A stretch of 43,304 nt of DNA from Raoultibacter massiliensis (GTDB taxonomy: Bacteria; Actinomycetota; Coriobacteriia; Coriobacteriales; Eggerthellaceae): NCBI RefSeq assembly GCF_900199545.1, contig NZ_LT962671.1, forward strand, positions 208,194 to 251,497, in the 5' to 3' direction. The notes beneath the pieces are model-generated. The model did not search any database. It saw only the letters and a list, made by a program, of their open reading frames with translations, and was not told the origin of the DNA. How positions within the stretch are numbered: position 1 is the stretch's first letter; each line of letters begins with the position of its first letter. The translations under genes were made by a program, and so were the position numbers. Shown in pieces: positions 24,039-31,745 of this stretch.

Positions 24039-24452
24039 ATGACGCGCGTAGACCTTGGCTCTCGCAAGCTGCTCATCATGTCGAACGCGGCCACGAGCGC
24101 ATGCGCCGTCACCAGGATGTCGGCTTCCGATTGGAAACACATCGATGAGGTAGCGCATCTGTTGATCGAGGACGCTGTCGGCTGTTGCGGGTGCAGCTCC
24201 GAGAAATTCTTTTCGCTTGCCGGCGAGATCGCGTTCACCAAGACGCATGGGCGACGCGCGGTTGGCAACATGCTGACGCTTGCCCATACGCTCTGGGCTG
24301 ACGAGATCGACATGAGCGAGAAGCGCCAGTGGCGTCAGATGGGGTTTCTCAACCATCGCTTCATATCGCGCTGTGTGGCGCACGACGGCTACGGCTATCC
24401 TGCGGAGCGCTTTGCGAAAGACCTCGCTGCGCATTTGACGCAGCAGTCCTAA
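24039..24452 (+). CDS. Hypothetical protein (137 aa)
   Basis: Not recognised. The sequence (MTRVDLGSRKLLIMSNAATS; GEIAFTKTHGRRAVGNMLTL; HTLWADEIDMSEKRQWRQMG) is evenly coding-like. It has two closely spaced Cys pairs (GCCGCSS and SRCVAHDG) and a string of conserved-looking His/Trp residues. It has no membrane segment. The start has only a weak TAGGAT upstream, and the 30-aa frame before it ends three bases away, so translation may be coupled. It sits between the GmrSD-like gene and a convergent remnant. An accessory role in defence is a guess from location only. Confidence 0.55.
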   Translation: MTRVDLGSRKLLIMSNAATSACAVTRMSASDWKHIDEVAHLLIEDAVGCCGCSSEKFFSLAGEIAFTKTHGRRAVGNMLTLAHTLWADEIDMSEKRQWRQMGFLNHRFISRCVAHDGYGYPAERFAKDLAAHLTQQS

Positions 24453-25076
24453 GGTTGCAGCAGCCTCGCGGATCATGGAAAACGGGGTAGGGCGTAGAAG
24501 AGCTCTGAGTATCGTAGTAACCCTCTCCTATCTCCACGCGACCTGTGATGGCGCTACGCAACCCCGCAACTGAAGGCGGAGCGTGCCTCGAACCTTGCTG
24601 CTCACAGCCAATATGCCGACGGGGTAGTGCGAACGATGTCGTCCTCGTCCGGATGGAGGGCGAGCCATGCAGATGCTGCAACCTCACTGTGAACAACCTT
24701 GCCGTCCATCGCGACATCGCCAACATCGGCAATGACGATGAACTCCGCATCTCTTCACGGCAACCAAGCCGAATCCCTTTGAAGTCCGCCAGCACAGAAT
24801 CTCATCATTGCGCTCAAGGCTCATCATCCAACCAGCCAGCCAATCCTGAATAGTTGCACAGACCCCCTCCTACCGGCCGGTCCTCCTTCGCCTTCCTTGG
24901 CTCCGCCACGCTCGCTCAGAACCTGGCGCATCAGGCAAGGCGCGAAAAACTTTTGCTGCGCAAAACTCGGGCCCTGCCGGGTTTTCGCTTGATTCCTTGC
25001 CCTCGGCCAGAACCTGAGCGGCTTCCGGATCACAAGGCAGGCCAAAGGGGCCGGCCGCGAACAAACGGAGGTCATC
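24453..25076. other. Gap with one remnant gene
   Basis: Apart from the frameshifted minus-strand remnant (24602-24827), nothing convincing is coded here. Near 24910 and 25015 the word CAGAACCTG occurs twice, and AAAACTCGG/CCGGGTTTT near 24962-24985 could form a weak hairpin. The promoter of the gene at 25077 should lie in the last 200 bases. Confidence 0.5.
24602..24827 (-). pseudogene. Frameshifted remnant of a small gene
   Basis: From ATG ATG at 24827 the frame reads MMSLERNDEILCWRTSKGFG, LVAVKR. It then continues sensibly only after a one-base shift near 24750, as DAEFIVIADVGDVAMDGKVV, HSEVAASAWLALHPDEDDIV and a TGA at 24602-24604. Together the two parts make a plausible protein of about 75 residues. 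One extra base explains the break, so this is either a recent pseudogene or a sequencing error. The family is unknown, and no strong ribosome site precedes it. Confidence 0.5.
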
Positions 25077-25442
25077 ATGGGCAATTTCGAACTTCAGGAG
25101 AAGGCAGTCAAGGCAGCCGCCCGCTTCATCGAGCGCAAGGGCTTCGAGCTTCTCGAGGCCGGTTGGACTTCCCCCGAGGGAACCCAGATCGACCTGATCG
25201 CCAGCGACGAGGACACCCTGGTCTTCATCGATGTCACCGCAACCGAGTACGGCGAGGGCGGCTTCGAGGGCGGCAAAGTCAAGCGCAGCGACCTTGAGAT
25301 CGCGGCAGCGGCCTGGCTCGCGGGCAACACGCCCGACGGCGAAATCCAGGTCCGCTTCGACATCATCGACATGCTGGTCGTGAGCACCGACAGGGCGCTC
25401 CTGAGGCACCACATCAACGCCTTCAGCTGTGGGGTCGAGTAA
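25077..25442 (+). CDS. YraN/UPF0102-like protein with altered active site
   Basis: A 121-aa protein with the YraN layout: helix KAAARFIERKGFELLEAGW, strand TQIDLIASDEDTLVFIDVTA, and the later helix KVKRSDLEIAAAAWLAG. Typical family members read GEIDLIA and VFVEVK at the two strands; here the first Glu is Gln and the EVK is DVT, so the metal-binding Glu and the Lys are lost while Asp of IDL remains. CGGAGG lies six bases before the ATG. A paralogue is cut by the left window edge. It may be a non-cleaving DNA-binding derivative of the fold. A strong stem-loop follows at 25478. Confidence 0.7.
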   Translation: MGNFELQEKAVKAAARFIERKGFELLEAGWTSPEGTQIDLIASDEDTLVFIDVTATEYGEGGFEGGKVKRSDLEIAAAAWLAGNTPDGEIQVRFDIIDMLVVSTDRALLRHHINAFSCGVE

Positions 25443-25477
25443 CCGACCTCCATCCCGGCCCCCGCTGGAGGGCCGGG

Positions 25478-25506
25478 AGCCCCTCGGGGTCATCCCGAGG
25501 GGCTCT
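25478..25506. terminator. Perfect stem-loop between convergent genes
   Basis: A 12-bp perfect stem, GAGCCCCTCGGG with its complement, and a five-base loop (GTCAT). It lies between the YraN-like gene (plus) and hipA (minus) and probably stops transcription from one or both sides, although no long U-run follows. Confidence 0.7.
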
Positions 25507-25538
25507 TGCCGCGCTTACTGGCCGTTCCCCATGATTCG

Positions 25539-26864
25539 CTAGTTGGCCGCGAGCGGCCCGGGGCTTAGCCCCCCAGTCCTTTCAGCGACCTTGCGCACAG
25601 CTGCGTGATCGGCTTCTCCATGCGCCCCCCTGAGCTCCCTGGCGGCGTCGGCCGACCCCGTTTTTTCCAAAGTGTCGAACTCCTGGGCCAGCTTGCCGGG
25701 GATCTCTTTGGCGTAGAGTGCCAGCAAGTCGCGGCAGCCCTCGGCGGTTATGCCGAATCGTTCGAGGCTGCACTGCTCGACCAGCTTGGCGAGGTCGTTT
25801 GCCGAAACATGGCCTGCGCGGTTCTCGCCGCCGATGGACATGGCGAGCTTGGGCGGCTTGGCCTTCAACTTCGCCCCCTCGACGTAGGGGGCGATGGATG
25901 CCACGTCGTACATGGGCGCCAGCCTGTGCGACCCGTCGGCGGCAAGCATGATGGAGTAGTTCTTGGCGTGCGCGTCCGTCGCCGCGAGCAGGTAGTTGAG
26001 GAAGAGCATCTGCAGGAAGCCCGCGGCGTTTGCCTGGGCAGTGGACCCGGTCGAGGTGAGAAGCCCCAGCAGTTCGGCGCAGTTCGGCCCACCGTACATG
26101 GTGTACTTGTTGTCGGGAAGGCATCCCAGAGCCTGGCAGAGATCCTCCTGATGAAGCCTCGTCACGTTGTCTCCCTCGACCAAACGGTCGTAGCGCTCGA
26201 TGACGATGGCGGGCTCCACGCCGCTCTCGCCCTCGAATTCCAGGTACTCGACACTTGCCGCAGGCACGTCTAGGCTTGTCGCAAGCCGCATGCAGACGTA
26301 CTCGTTGAGCGCCTGATGGGCCAGTCCGCGCACGCCGCTCTTCAGGATGTGGGTGGTTGCCGCAGAGCCCTCGCAGGAGTACCACCTGCCATCCATGCGC
26401 CGCAAGGCGAACTTGCTCTGCTGGCCGCCGAGGCTCCAATGCTCGTTGCTGGCGATCCAGCCGGCGCCATCCTGACGGCCCGTGGCCAGCCTCCGGGCGA
26501 TTTCGGCGTCGCTCATGGCGACAAGGCGCTCATCTCGGCAGGCGTCGGAACCCTGGGGGGCGAACTGCACCGCGCCGGGGCAGTCCAGGCCGATGACGCC
26601 GAGGAGCGCGAAGGGGTTGTTGGGGGAGATACCGGCTTCGGCAGCGACGTGCCTTCTCGCAGCCGGGTCCTCCGGCAAAAGCCCCCAGAGGTAGGGCAGC
26701 ACGACCTTGTCCCGGTAGGGCCTGGTGGAAAGCGGCATGGACGACGACAGCGGAACGCCGCGGTAGCCTCTCTCGTAGGCGAAGGAAAGCGAGCCGGCCC
26801 CGTCCTGGGAAAGGGTTCCCGCGTGCTTGCCGGCGATGAGCACATCGAGGGCGCCCGCCGTCAT
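25539..26864 (-). CDS. hipA: HipA-family kinase toxin
   Basis: A 441-aa Ser/Thr kinase-like toxin; relatives phosphorylate glutamyl-tRNA synthetase or other targets and cause growth arrest and persistence. The HipA N-terminal subdomain (about 5-105: PLSSSMPLSTRPY; YLWGLLPED) is followed by the flexible loop GGQQSKFAL (about 146-154), the catalytic loop AATDAHAKNYS (about 294-304) and the metal-binding MYDVAS (about 318-323). All of these match active HipA proteins. It follows hipB with an ATGA overlap, giving antitoxin first. The substrate here is unknown. It likely stabilises the mobile element. Confidence 0.92.
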   Translation of the reverse strand: MTAGALDVLIAGKHAGTLSQDGAGSLSFAYERGYRGVPLSSSMPLSTRPYRDKVVLPYLWGLLPEDPAARRHVAAEAGISPNNPFALLGVIGLDCPGAVQFAPQGSDACRDERLVAMSDAEIARRLATGRQDGAGWIASNEHWSLGGQQSKFALRRMDGRWYSCEGSAATTHILKSGVRGLAHQALNEYVCMRLATSLDVPAASVEYLEFEGESGVEPAIVIERYDRLVEGDNVTRLHQEDLCQALGCLPDNKYTMYGGPNCAELLGLLTSTGSTAQANAAGFLQMLFLNYLLAATDAHAKNYSIMLAADGSHRLAPMYDVASIAPYVEGAKLKAKPPKLAMSIGGENRAGHVSANDLAKLVEQCSLERFGITAEGCRDLLALYAKEIPGKLAQEFDTLEKTGSADAARELRGAHGEADHAAVRKVAERTGGLSPGPLAAN

Positions 26865-27172
26865 CGCGCACCTCCCGTTAGGATGGAGAGAGCGCCTGCG
26901 GGGGCATCATCGCGAGCCGCAGGCTCTCCGATACCCAACTGCTCAGCTTGCGGCTCATCTGCGGGGTTCCCGACGGTCAGCTCCAACCCCAGCCCCAGGG
27001 CCCCGAGCACGGCGGTGAGCTTGTCCAGTTGCACGCCGGGGTTTTGTCCCAGCTCCAGCGACCAAAGGCAGCGCTTCGACACGCCCGCGGCCTCTGCCAG
27101 CTGAGCCTGGGTCATCCCCAATTCAGCGCGCCTGTCCTTTATGGCGTAGCCTATCTCCAGCGCGTCGACCAT
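26861..27172 (-). CDS. hipB: HipB-family antitoxin/repressor
   Basis: A 103-aa XRE protein: EIGYAIKDRRAELGMTQAQL, AEAAGVSKRCLWSLELG, then a core ending LGLGLELTVG as in HipB. The tail of about 30 residues (ADEPQAEQLGIGEPAARDDA) looks disordered, as expected for an antitoxin end open to proteolysis. GGGAGGA precedes the ATG. It should bind and restrain HipA and repress the operon through the three sites at 27205-27272. Confidence 0.9.
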   Translation of the reverse strand: MVDALEIGYAIKDRRAELGMTQAQLAEAAGVSKRCLWSLELGQNPGVQLDKLTAVLGALGLGLELTVGNPADEPQAEQLGIGEPAARDDAPAGALSILTGGAR

Positions 27173-27204
27173 GGATATCCTCCCATCTCAGGTGAATAAT
27201 TCTT

Positions 27205-27272
27205 TCGCATCATTTTGCGATTATGATAGTTCGCAATATTGTGCGAGTCAATATTCTCGCAACATTATGCGT
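27205..27272. promoter_or_regulatory. Three 26-bp-spaced TCGCA-N6-TGCGA operators
   Basis: Sixteen-base dyads at 27205-27220 (TCGCATCATTTTGCGA), 27231-27246 (TCGCAATATTGTGCGA) and 27257-27272 (TCGCAACATTATGCGT, one mismatch). Start-to-start distance is 26 bases both times. They lie just upstream of hipB, where the HipB/HipA complex usually binds. Confidence 0.8.
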
Positions 27273-27318
27273 TTTCACGTTTCGGCCAAAATGCCTTGAT
27301 TCTAACAGTTATCCCAAT

Positions 27319-27342
27319 AACTGATACGATTCCGTATCAGTT
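27319..27342. promoter_or_regulatory. Palindrome upstream of parA
   Basis: AACTGATACG-ATTC-CGTATCAGTT, a perfect 10-bp inverted repeat. It is followed by a possible -10 (TACAAT, 27347-27352) and lies 122 bases before parA. It could be an operator for ParA/ParB or a centromere-like (parS) site. Confidence 0.6.
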
Positions 27343-27463
27343 GTGCTACAATCTGTAATACAGGAAAGGCAACAGCGTTAGAAACGTCTGCTTTCCAGTC
27401 AACCGAATACGAGGTCCCTCGCTTCCACAACCTCGGGACCGCAAGACGCGAAGGAGCTTTCCC

Positions 27464-28231
27464 ATGCGAACCCTTGCAGTGAGCAACTACAAGGGCGGGG
27501 TGGGCAAGACGACCACGGCCGTGAACCTAGCTGCTATATACGCGGCGCGCGGCCTGAGGGTCCTGCTCATCGACCTGGATCCCCAGGCATCCGCCACAGA
27601 CTACTTCGGCCTCTACGACCGGGCCGCCAAGGACGGGAAGACGTCCATCCAGCTTCTCTACGAGAACGCTGCCGTAGCGGACGTCGCTTACGAGTCCGAC
27701 ATCGAGAACCTGTCCGTCATCTCGTCCATCATTGAGCTGACCGACCAGAACGAGCTGATGCTGCGGGAGCAGAGGCTCCGCTTCGCCTTGGACGATTGCA
27801 CGGGGGATTACGACGTCGCGATCATCGACTGCAGCCCCACCATGAAGAGGCTTGCGTTCAACGCCTATCTAGCCGCAGCGGAGTCCGGTATGGTCGTCAT
27901 CCCCGTGAAGCTCGACTCGACCGTCATGCGGGGAACCGCGCTCACCGTGAACGCCATCCAGGCGATCGCCGACGCGCTGCGCGTGCCCGTCCCCGAGTTC
28001 AGGATCCTCAGGACATGCGTGCCCGGGCGCATGACGAACGCCGAGAGGACGGGCGAGGCGGTGCTGGACAGGTTCTTCTCCGGTCAGCAGCTCTCAACCG
28101 TCATCCATGCGTCCTCGAAGGTCTGCGAGGGCAGCTGGCAATGGAAGCCCGTCTCCGTGTTCGAGCCCGGCAGTAGGCCCGCCAGGGACTACGAGTGCCT
28201 CGCCGACGAGCTTTGGGAGGCGATGGCATGA
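27464..28231 (+). CDS. parA: ParA-type partition ATPase
   Basis: A 255-aa P-loop ATPase of the ParA/Soj family that moves DNA by forming nucleotide-dependent patches on the nucleoid. The deviant Walker A KGGVGKTTTAVNLA lies at about 10-23, motif A' as LLIDLDPQASATDYF (about 34-48), and Walker B as YDVAIIDCSP (about 114-123). It has no N-terminal helix-turn-helix, so it is the short type Ib/chromosome-like form. GGAG precedes the ATG. It overlaps parB by four bases. On an integrative element it suggests an excised, replicating circular stage that needs segregation (inference). Confidence 0.93.
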   Translation: MRTLAVSNYKGGVGKTTTAVNLAAIYAARGLRVLLIDLDPQASATDYFGLYDRAAKDGKTSIQLLYENAAVADVAYESDIENLSVISSIIELTDQNELMLREQRLRFALDDCTGDYDVAIIDCSPTMKRLAFNAYLAAAESGMVVIPVKLDSTVMRGTALTVNAIQAIADALRVPVPEFRILRTCVPGRMTNAERTGEAVLDRFFSGQQLSTVIHASSKVCEGSWQWKPVSVFEPGSRPARDYECLADELWEAMA

Positions 28232-29187
28232 GCGCGGCGGACGTGGCCAAAGGCTTCAGCATCAGCGGCCTGCTCGACACCGGCTCCCAGACGGCAAGCA
28301 GGTTTCCGGTAAGGGAGATACCCCTTTCCGATATCCAAGATCACCCCGGCAACGTCGCGTACTCCATGGACGAGGAGGGGATCGCAAGACTCGCCGAGTC
28401 CATCCGACGCGACGGCCTGACAGACCTCCCGCTAGTCAGGAGACTGAAGGGCGGGGGATTCCAGATGATCTCCGGGCATCGCAGGATGGCGGCCTTCAGG
28501 CTGCTCTCCCAACAGGCCCCCTCCTATTCGAAGATTCCCTGCAGGATCGCCTCCGACATTTCCGACGAGCAGGCCTTGGTGCTGCTTCACACCGCAAACT
28601 TCTTCACGCGCTCCCTGACCGTCACCGAGCGCGCCGCCGCCACCAAGGCCCTCGGCATCCAAGTCGAGCAGATGCGCGCAACGGACCCATCCCTTGCCGG
28701 CATGCGCACTGAGGACGTCAAGGCGCGCATCGTCGAGGAGATGACGGGTCGCAAGGTGAGCGGCAAGACGATCAGGCGCGAGGAGGCGCTCGCGGACAAG
28801 GTTGCCGGCCTCATTCCCGAATGGCGCGATGCGGCAGACTCCGGCGGACTCTCGACTAAGGCCGTCGACGCATTGGCCGCATCCGACGAGGCGACGCAGA
28901 GATCGGCGTTCGACAAGTGGGCGGAGTCGCCGAAATCGAAGGCGGCGACTACCGAGCTGGTCGCCTCGATGACGGCCTCGAAACCCGCCGCCGACAAGCG
29001 GCTCGCAAGCGCCGAGAAGTCGCTCAGCCGCTTCGTCGCGAGCCTTCCGCGGAACCCCTCTGCGGCGGATTCCGAGGCTATATCCCGCATCGCAGAGCTG
29101 GCCCGCCAGGCCGGCGATGCGGTGCGAGGGTCCACCGAAGCCCATGGGGCTCGGTGGAACCCGTCAGATTCGAATCGTAGCGAGTAA
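28228..29187 (+). CDS. parB: ParB-like partition protein
   Basis: A 319-aa protein starting at the ATG overlapping the parA stop. The N-terminal ParB/sulfiredoxin domain has REIPLSDIQDHPGN, LAESIRRDGLTDLPLVRR and the nucleotide motif MISGHRRMAAF (about 80-90, the GHRR form of the GERR box). A helix-turn-helix region follows (SLTVTERAAATKALG; RKVSGKTIRREEALADKV). The C-terminal third is Ala/Ser-rich and helical. It should bind a centromere-like site near the operon; dyads at 27319-27342 and 29190-29211 are candidates. Confidence 0.88.
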   Translation: MSAADVAKGFSISGLLDTGSQTASRFPVREIPLSDIQDHPGNVAYSMDEEGIARLAESIRRDGLTDLPLVRRLKGGGFQMISGHRRMAAFRLLSQQAPSYSKIPCRIASDISDEQALVLLHTANFFTRSLTVTERAAATKALGIQVEQMRATDPSLAGMRTEDVKARIVEEMTGRKVSGKTIRREEALADKVAGLIPEWRDAADSGGLSTKAVDALAASDEATQRSAFDKWAESPKSKAATTELVASMTASKPAADKRLASAEKSLSRFVASLPRNPSAADSEAISRIAELARQAGDAVRGSTEAHGARWNPSDSNRSE

Positions 29188-29376
29188 CTCATTGCGTATT
29201 ACAACGCAATGAACTCGTTCCGGAGGCGGGGCAGGGCGCTTCCACCCCGGATGGGGACGCCATCCCGGAAACCCTCCCCGACCTCTGGCAATCGGAAGCG
29301 GCAAAACGCCTTCCACCGTCGCCGCTTCCTTCACGGGGGATCCCCCGTGGCCCCTACAAGACGCAAGGAGAAAACG
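29188..29376. other. Candidate origin of transfer (oriT)
   Basis: A 189-bp non-coding gap just before the mobilization genes, packed with dyads: CATTGCGT/ACGCAATG (29190-29211, six-base loop); GGAAGCGGC (29294-29302) with its exact complement (29321-29329); and an 18-bp perfect palindrome of CACGGGGGA and its complement (29332-29349). Relaxase operons commonly have oriT in this position. The nick site is not identifiable by eye. Confidence 0.5.
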
Positions 29377-29802
29377 ATGGGTGAGTACACGCGCACCGTG
29401 AGCTGCCGCATGACAGAGGAGGACCGGCAGCTCTTGGACCAAAGGGCGGAGAGGCTTGAGCTCGCGAACTCCGAGGCCATCCGCGCCCTCCTCAGGCTGC
29501 CCATAGCCGACCCCGACGATCTCGTCGCCATTGACGCGGGAAGCCGCGTCGTCGTCATCGACGCGAAGACCATGGGCCGCATCAACCGCGAGCTCATCCG
29601 CTGGGGACGCCACTACAACCAGGCGGTCAGGGCCCTGAACACCATCGCGATGTTCGTGAGGAACAAGGGCGGCATCGACCCGCAGGTCGCGAAAGAGCAG
29701 CTAACCAAGGCGGCAAGCGAGCTGGAGCTCGTTCAGGGCTCCGTAGAGGAAATCAAGGAAATGGTTCAGGCGGTCCATGAGTCCGAGAGGTTCTGGCGGT
29801 AG
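29377..29802 (+). CDS. MobC-like relaxosome accessory protein
   Basis: A 141-aa protein. The N-terminus (VSCRMTEEDRQLLDQRAERL, then ELANSEAIRALLRL) is an RHH-type DNA-binding region as in MobC. The C-terminal half (INRELIRWGRHYNQAVRALN, TIAMF) matches the MobC helical region that helps melt oriT. AAGGAG (29365-29370) supports the ATG. It lies two bases before the relaxase. It probably binds the dyads just upstream and recruits the relaxase. Confidence 0.8.
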   Translation: MGEYTRTVSCRMTEEDRQLLDQRAERLELANSEAIRALLRLPIADPDDLVAIDAGSRVVVIDAKTMGRINRELIRWGRHYNQAVRALNTIAMFVRNKGGIDPQVAKEQLTKAASELELVQGSVEEIKEMVQAVHESERFWR

Positions 29803-29804
29803 CC

Positions 29805-31106
29805 ATGGCGGTGCTCAAGGCAATCAACGGCCACACGGGATGCGGACGAATCAAGGACTACTTGGAGAAGGGCGGAAGGGCGCTGCTGCGCGACTTCTTC
29901 AACCTTTCTTGGGACGAGGTCGAGGACAAGGGTCTGGATACCGTTCTTAAGGACGAAGTGGACTGGGCTCTGGAGATGGACGCATTACGCCGCGACTACG
30001 GCAACGACAGGCCATGGAAGGGGCAGCGCGCCATCACGTTCCGTCACTACGTGATCTCCCCGGACCCTGGTGACGGCATCGACCTAGAGGGGTTGCGCGG
30101 CCTGACTCATGCATGGGTGAGGAAGCACTTCTCCGACTACCAGGTGGCCGTCGTGTACCACGACGACAACAGGCAGGGGATCCCGCACGCCCACATCGTG
30201 GTCAACAACACAAATCTCGAAACCGGTCGGAGACTCCACATCCCGAACGCGCTTGATATGAACCGCAGCCTGCAGGAAGTCGCCGGGGCGAGGGGACTGA
30301 CGGCCTTCGACAACGAGATGCCGAGGGGCAGGGCAGGGCGGAGCGATCCGAGAACCCCTCCCCGACCTCGAACGCGGTGTGCCACGTATATCAACAAAGC
30401 CGAGCGCGGAATCCTGGACGCAGGTGGCTACTCGTGGGTCAGCGACATCAGGAACAGGGTGTCCGTGGCCAAGGTGCTGTCCCGAAACGAGGGCGAGTTC
30501 ATGCGAATCCTAGAGCTCATGGAGATCGAGGCCGCAGAGAATTCGCCCCAAGCGCGCAGGGAGGACTGGATCTTCTCCTTGGCAGACCAGCCATCTAGGA
30601 AGGTGTCAGGAGAGAGACTCGGGATGACTTTCGGCAAGATAGCGCTGACGGAGCGCTTCGCGCGAATCGGCTCTTACCACCCGGATGCCGCATCCTCCAG
30701 GGCGATCCTCTCCATGGCCGCCGACGCCGTGGAGATCAAAGACGTTGCGGAGCTCGGCAGCCTGGCGAAGGCGGTCGAGACGAACGCGCAATATTCGATC
30801 CGATCGAGCGGGGATTACGGAAGGCGCATCGAGACGCTTCAAAAGCGCATGGAAAGGGAGTCTGAGGCCATGGCGGCGGCGAAATGCGCCGAGCGAATCC
30901 AGGAACTCACCGAGGCCAGGGAGTACGCCTCAAGACACTCACTGGTTCCAGATGAGGAGCCCGCAAGAAGACATCAAAGCTCTGGATCCGACCGTTGGCA
31001 ATACGGGTCGCAGCGTAGCGGAAACAAGCCTCATAGGGCGGCTCAGGGCTCCTCTGCGACAAGGCGGAACAGCAGGGACAGGCAACAGGAAGGACGTAAC
31101 CGATGA
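29805..31106 (+). CDS. Relaxase/mobilization nuclease
   Basis: A 433-aa MobA/VirD2-type relaxase that nicks oriT and pilots single-stranded DNA. The metal site is VYHDDNRQGIPHAHIVVNN (His119, His128, His130, about 118-135). The nucleophilic Tyr should lie in the N-terminus, probably Tyr19 in GRIKDYLEKGG. A Pro/Arg-rich stretch (RGRAGRSDPRTPPRPRTR, about 174-191) is encoded by a DNA repeat also found at 29228-29285 and 13688-13703 and looks inserted. It is followed by TYINKAERGI and a second conserved part typical of actinobacterial relaxases. The C-terminus is Arg/Ser/Gln-rich, a likely transfer signal. It overlaps the next gene (ATGA). Confidence 0.9.
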   Translation: MAVLKAINGHTGCGRIKDYLEKGGRALLRDFFNLSWDEVEDKGLDTVLKDEVDWALEMDALRRDYGNDRPWKGQRAITFRHYVISPDPGDGIDLEGLRGLTHAWVRKHFSDYQVAVVYHDDNRQGIPHAHIVVNNTNLETGRRLHIPNALDMNRSLQEVAGARGLTAFDNEMPRGRAGRSDPRTPPRPRTRCATYINKAERGILDAGGYSWVSDIRNRVSVAKVLSRNEGEFMRILELMEIEAAENSPQARREDWIFSLADQPSRKVSGERLGMTFGKIALTERFARIGSYHPDAASSRAILSMAADAVEIKDVAELGSLAKAVETNAQYSIRSSGDYGRRIETLQKRMERESEAMAAAKCAERIQELTEAREYASRHSLVPDEEPARRHQSSGSDRWQYGSQRSGNKPHRAAQGSSATRRNSRDRQQEGRNR

Positions 31107-31678
31107 GGGTTCAGATCAAGTACAGGAGCGGGCGGCTGGACGTCTTCGACACGGACTCGTACACGCCCGTGCAGCCGTTCGGTGACGGCTGCATGCTGGC
31201 GGACTACGAGGTCCGGTTCGACCGCCTTGAGAAGGGATTGTGGCTGCAAGCCCACTTCTACGATGCGGACCCGAGGTTCAAGGAAGACCTGGGCGACGGC
31301 GTGGTTCCCGTAGGGCGAAGGTCCATGGGCTGGCGTTTCCTCCTTGCGGAGGAGGCCGAGTTGAAAGAAGTCGAGCAGGTTCTTGTCGACGGGGACCGCA
31401 TGCTCGTCCGGATGGGAGAAGGGCTGGTGGACGTCATGCGCTTGGACGGCGCATCCGCGTTGCTGCTCTCCGATGGGGGCGGCCCGTCCCTGGCGAGCAA
31501 ACTGCAGGGCGTGATCGAGGCGCTGAAAGCGGCAGACCCCACCATGGACGATGAGGCGGCCGCCGCCCTTGCCGGCTCCAACTGGGAGTCGTTGGCATGG
31601 GCCAGGGAGCTGCAGCCCCTGCGGCAAATCGAGGTTGAAGGCGAAGAGGAAGGTTGGATGGACCATGAAGGCGATTAG
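31103..31678 (+). CDS. Hypothetical protein coupled to relaxase (191 aa)
   Basis: Not recognised. It is acidic and soluble, with a beta-rich N-terminal half (VQIKYRSGRLDVFDTDSYTP; GCMLADYEVRFDRLEKGLWL) and helical C-terminal part (ALLLSDGGGPSLASKLQGVI). Its ATG overlaps the relaxase stop, so the two are made together. It may be a transfer accessory or regulatory protein; that is inferred only from position. It overlaps the start of the 26-aa peptide gene by 14 bases. Confidence 0.75.
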   Translation: MRVQIKYRSGRLDVFDTDSYTPVQPFGDGCMLADYEVRFDRLEKGLWLQAHFYDADPRFKEDLGDGVVPVGRRSMGWRFLLAEEAELKEVEQVLVDGDRMLVRMGEGLVDVMRLDGASALLLSDGGGPSLASKLQGVIEALKAADPTMDDEAAAALAGSNWESLAWARELQPLRQIEVEGEEEGWMDHEGD

Positions 31679-31745
31679 GGTGATTTTCGGAGCCATTGGC
31701 GGCTTCTGCAGGTGGCTCATCAAGGCCGTGTTCAGGTTCATGTGA
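31665..31745 (+). CDS. 26-aa hydrophobic, basic peptide
   Basis: MKAIRVIFGAIGGFCRWLIK followed by AVFRFM. It is amphipathic, with four basic residues and a run of large hydrophobics, like small membrane-active or type I toxin-like peptides. GAGGAAGG lies somewhat far upstream (31645-31652), within the previous gene, whose end it overlaps. It could alternatively be a non-coding tail. Confidence 0.5.
   Translation: MKAIRVIFGAIGGFCRWLIKAVFRFM

Noticed and set aside
24361..24795. 144-codon minus-strand frame
   Set aside because: Ser/Arg-rich sequence overlapping a better plus-strand gene and a frame-shifted remnant in another phase.
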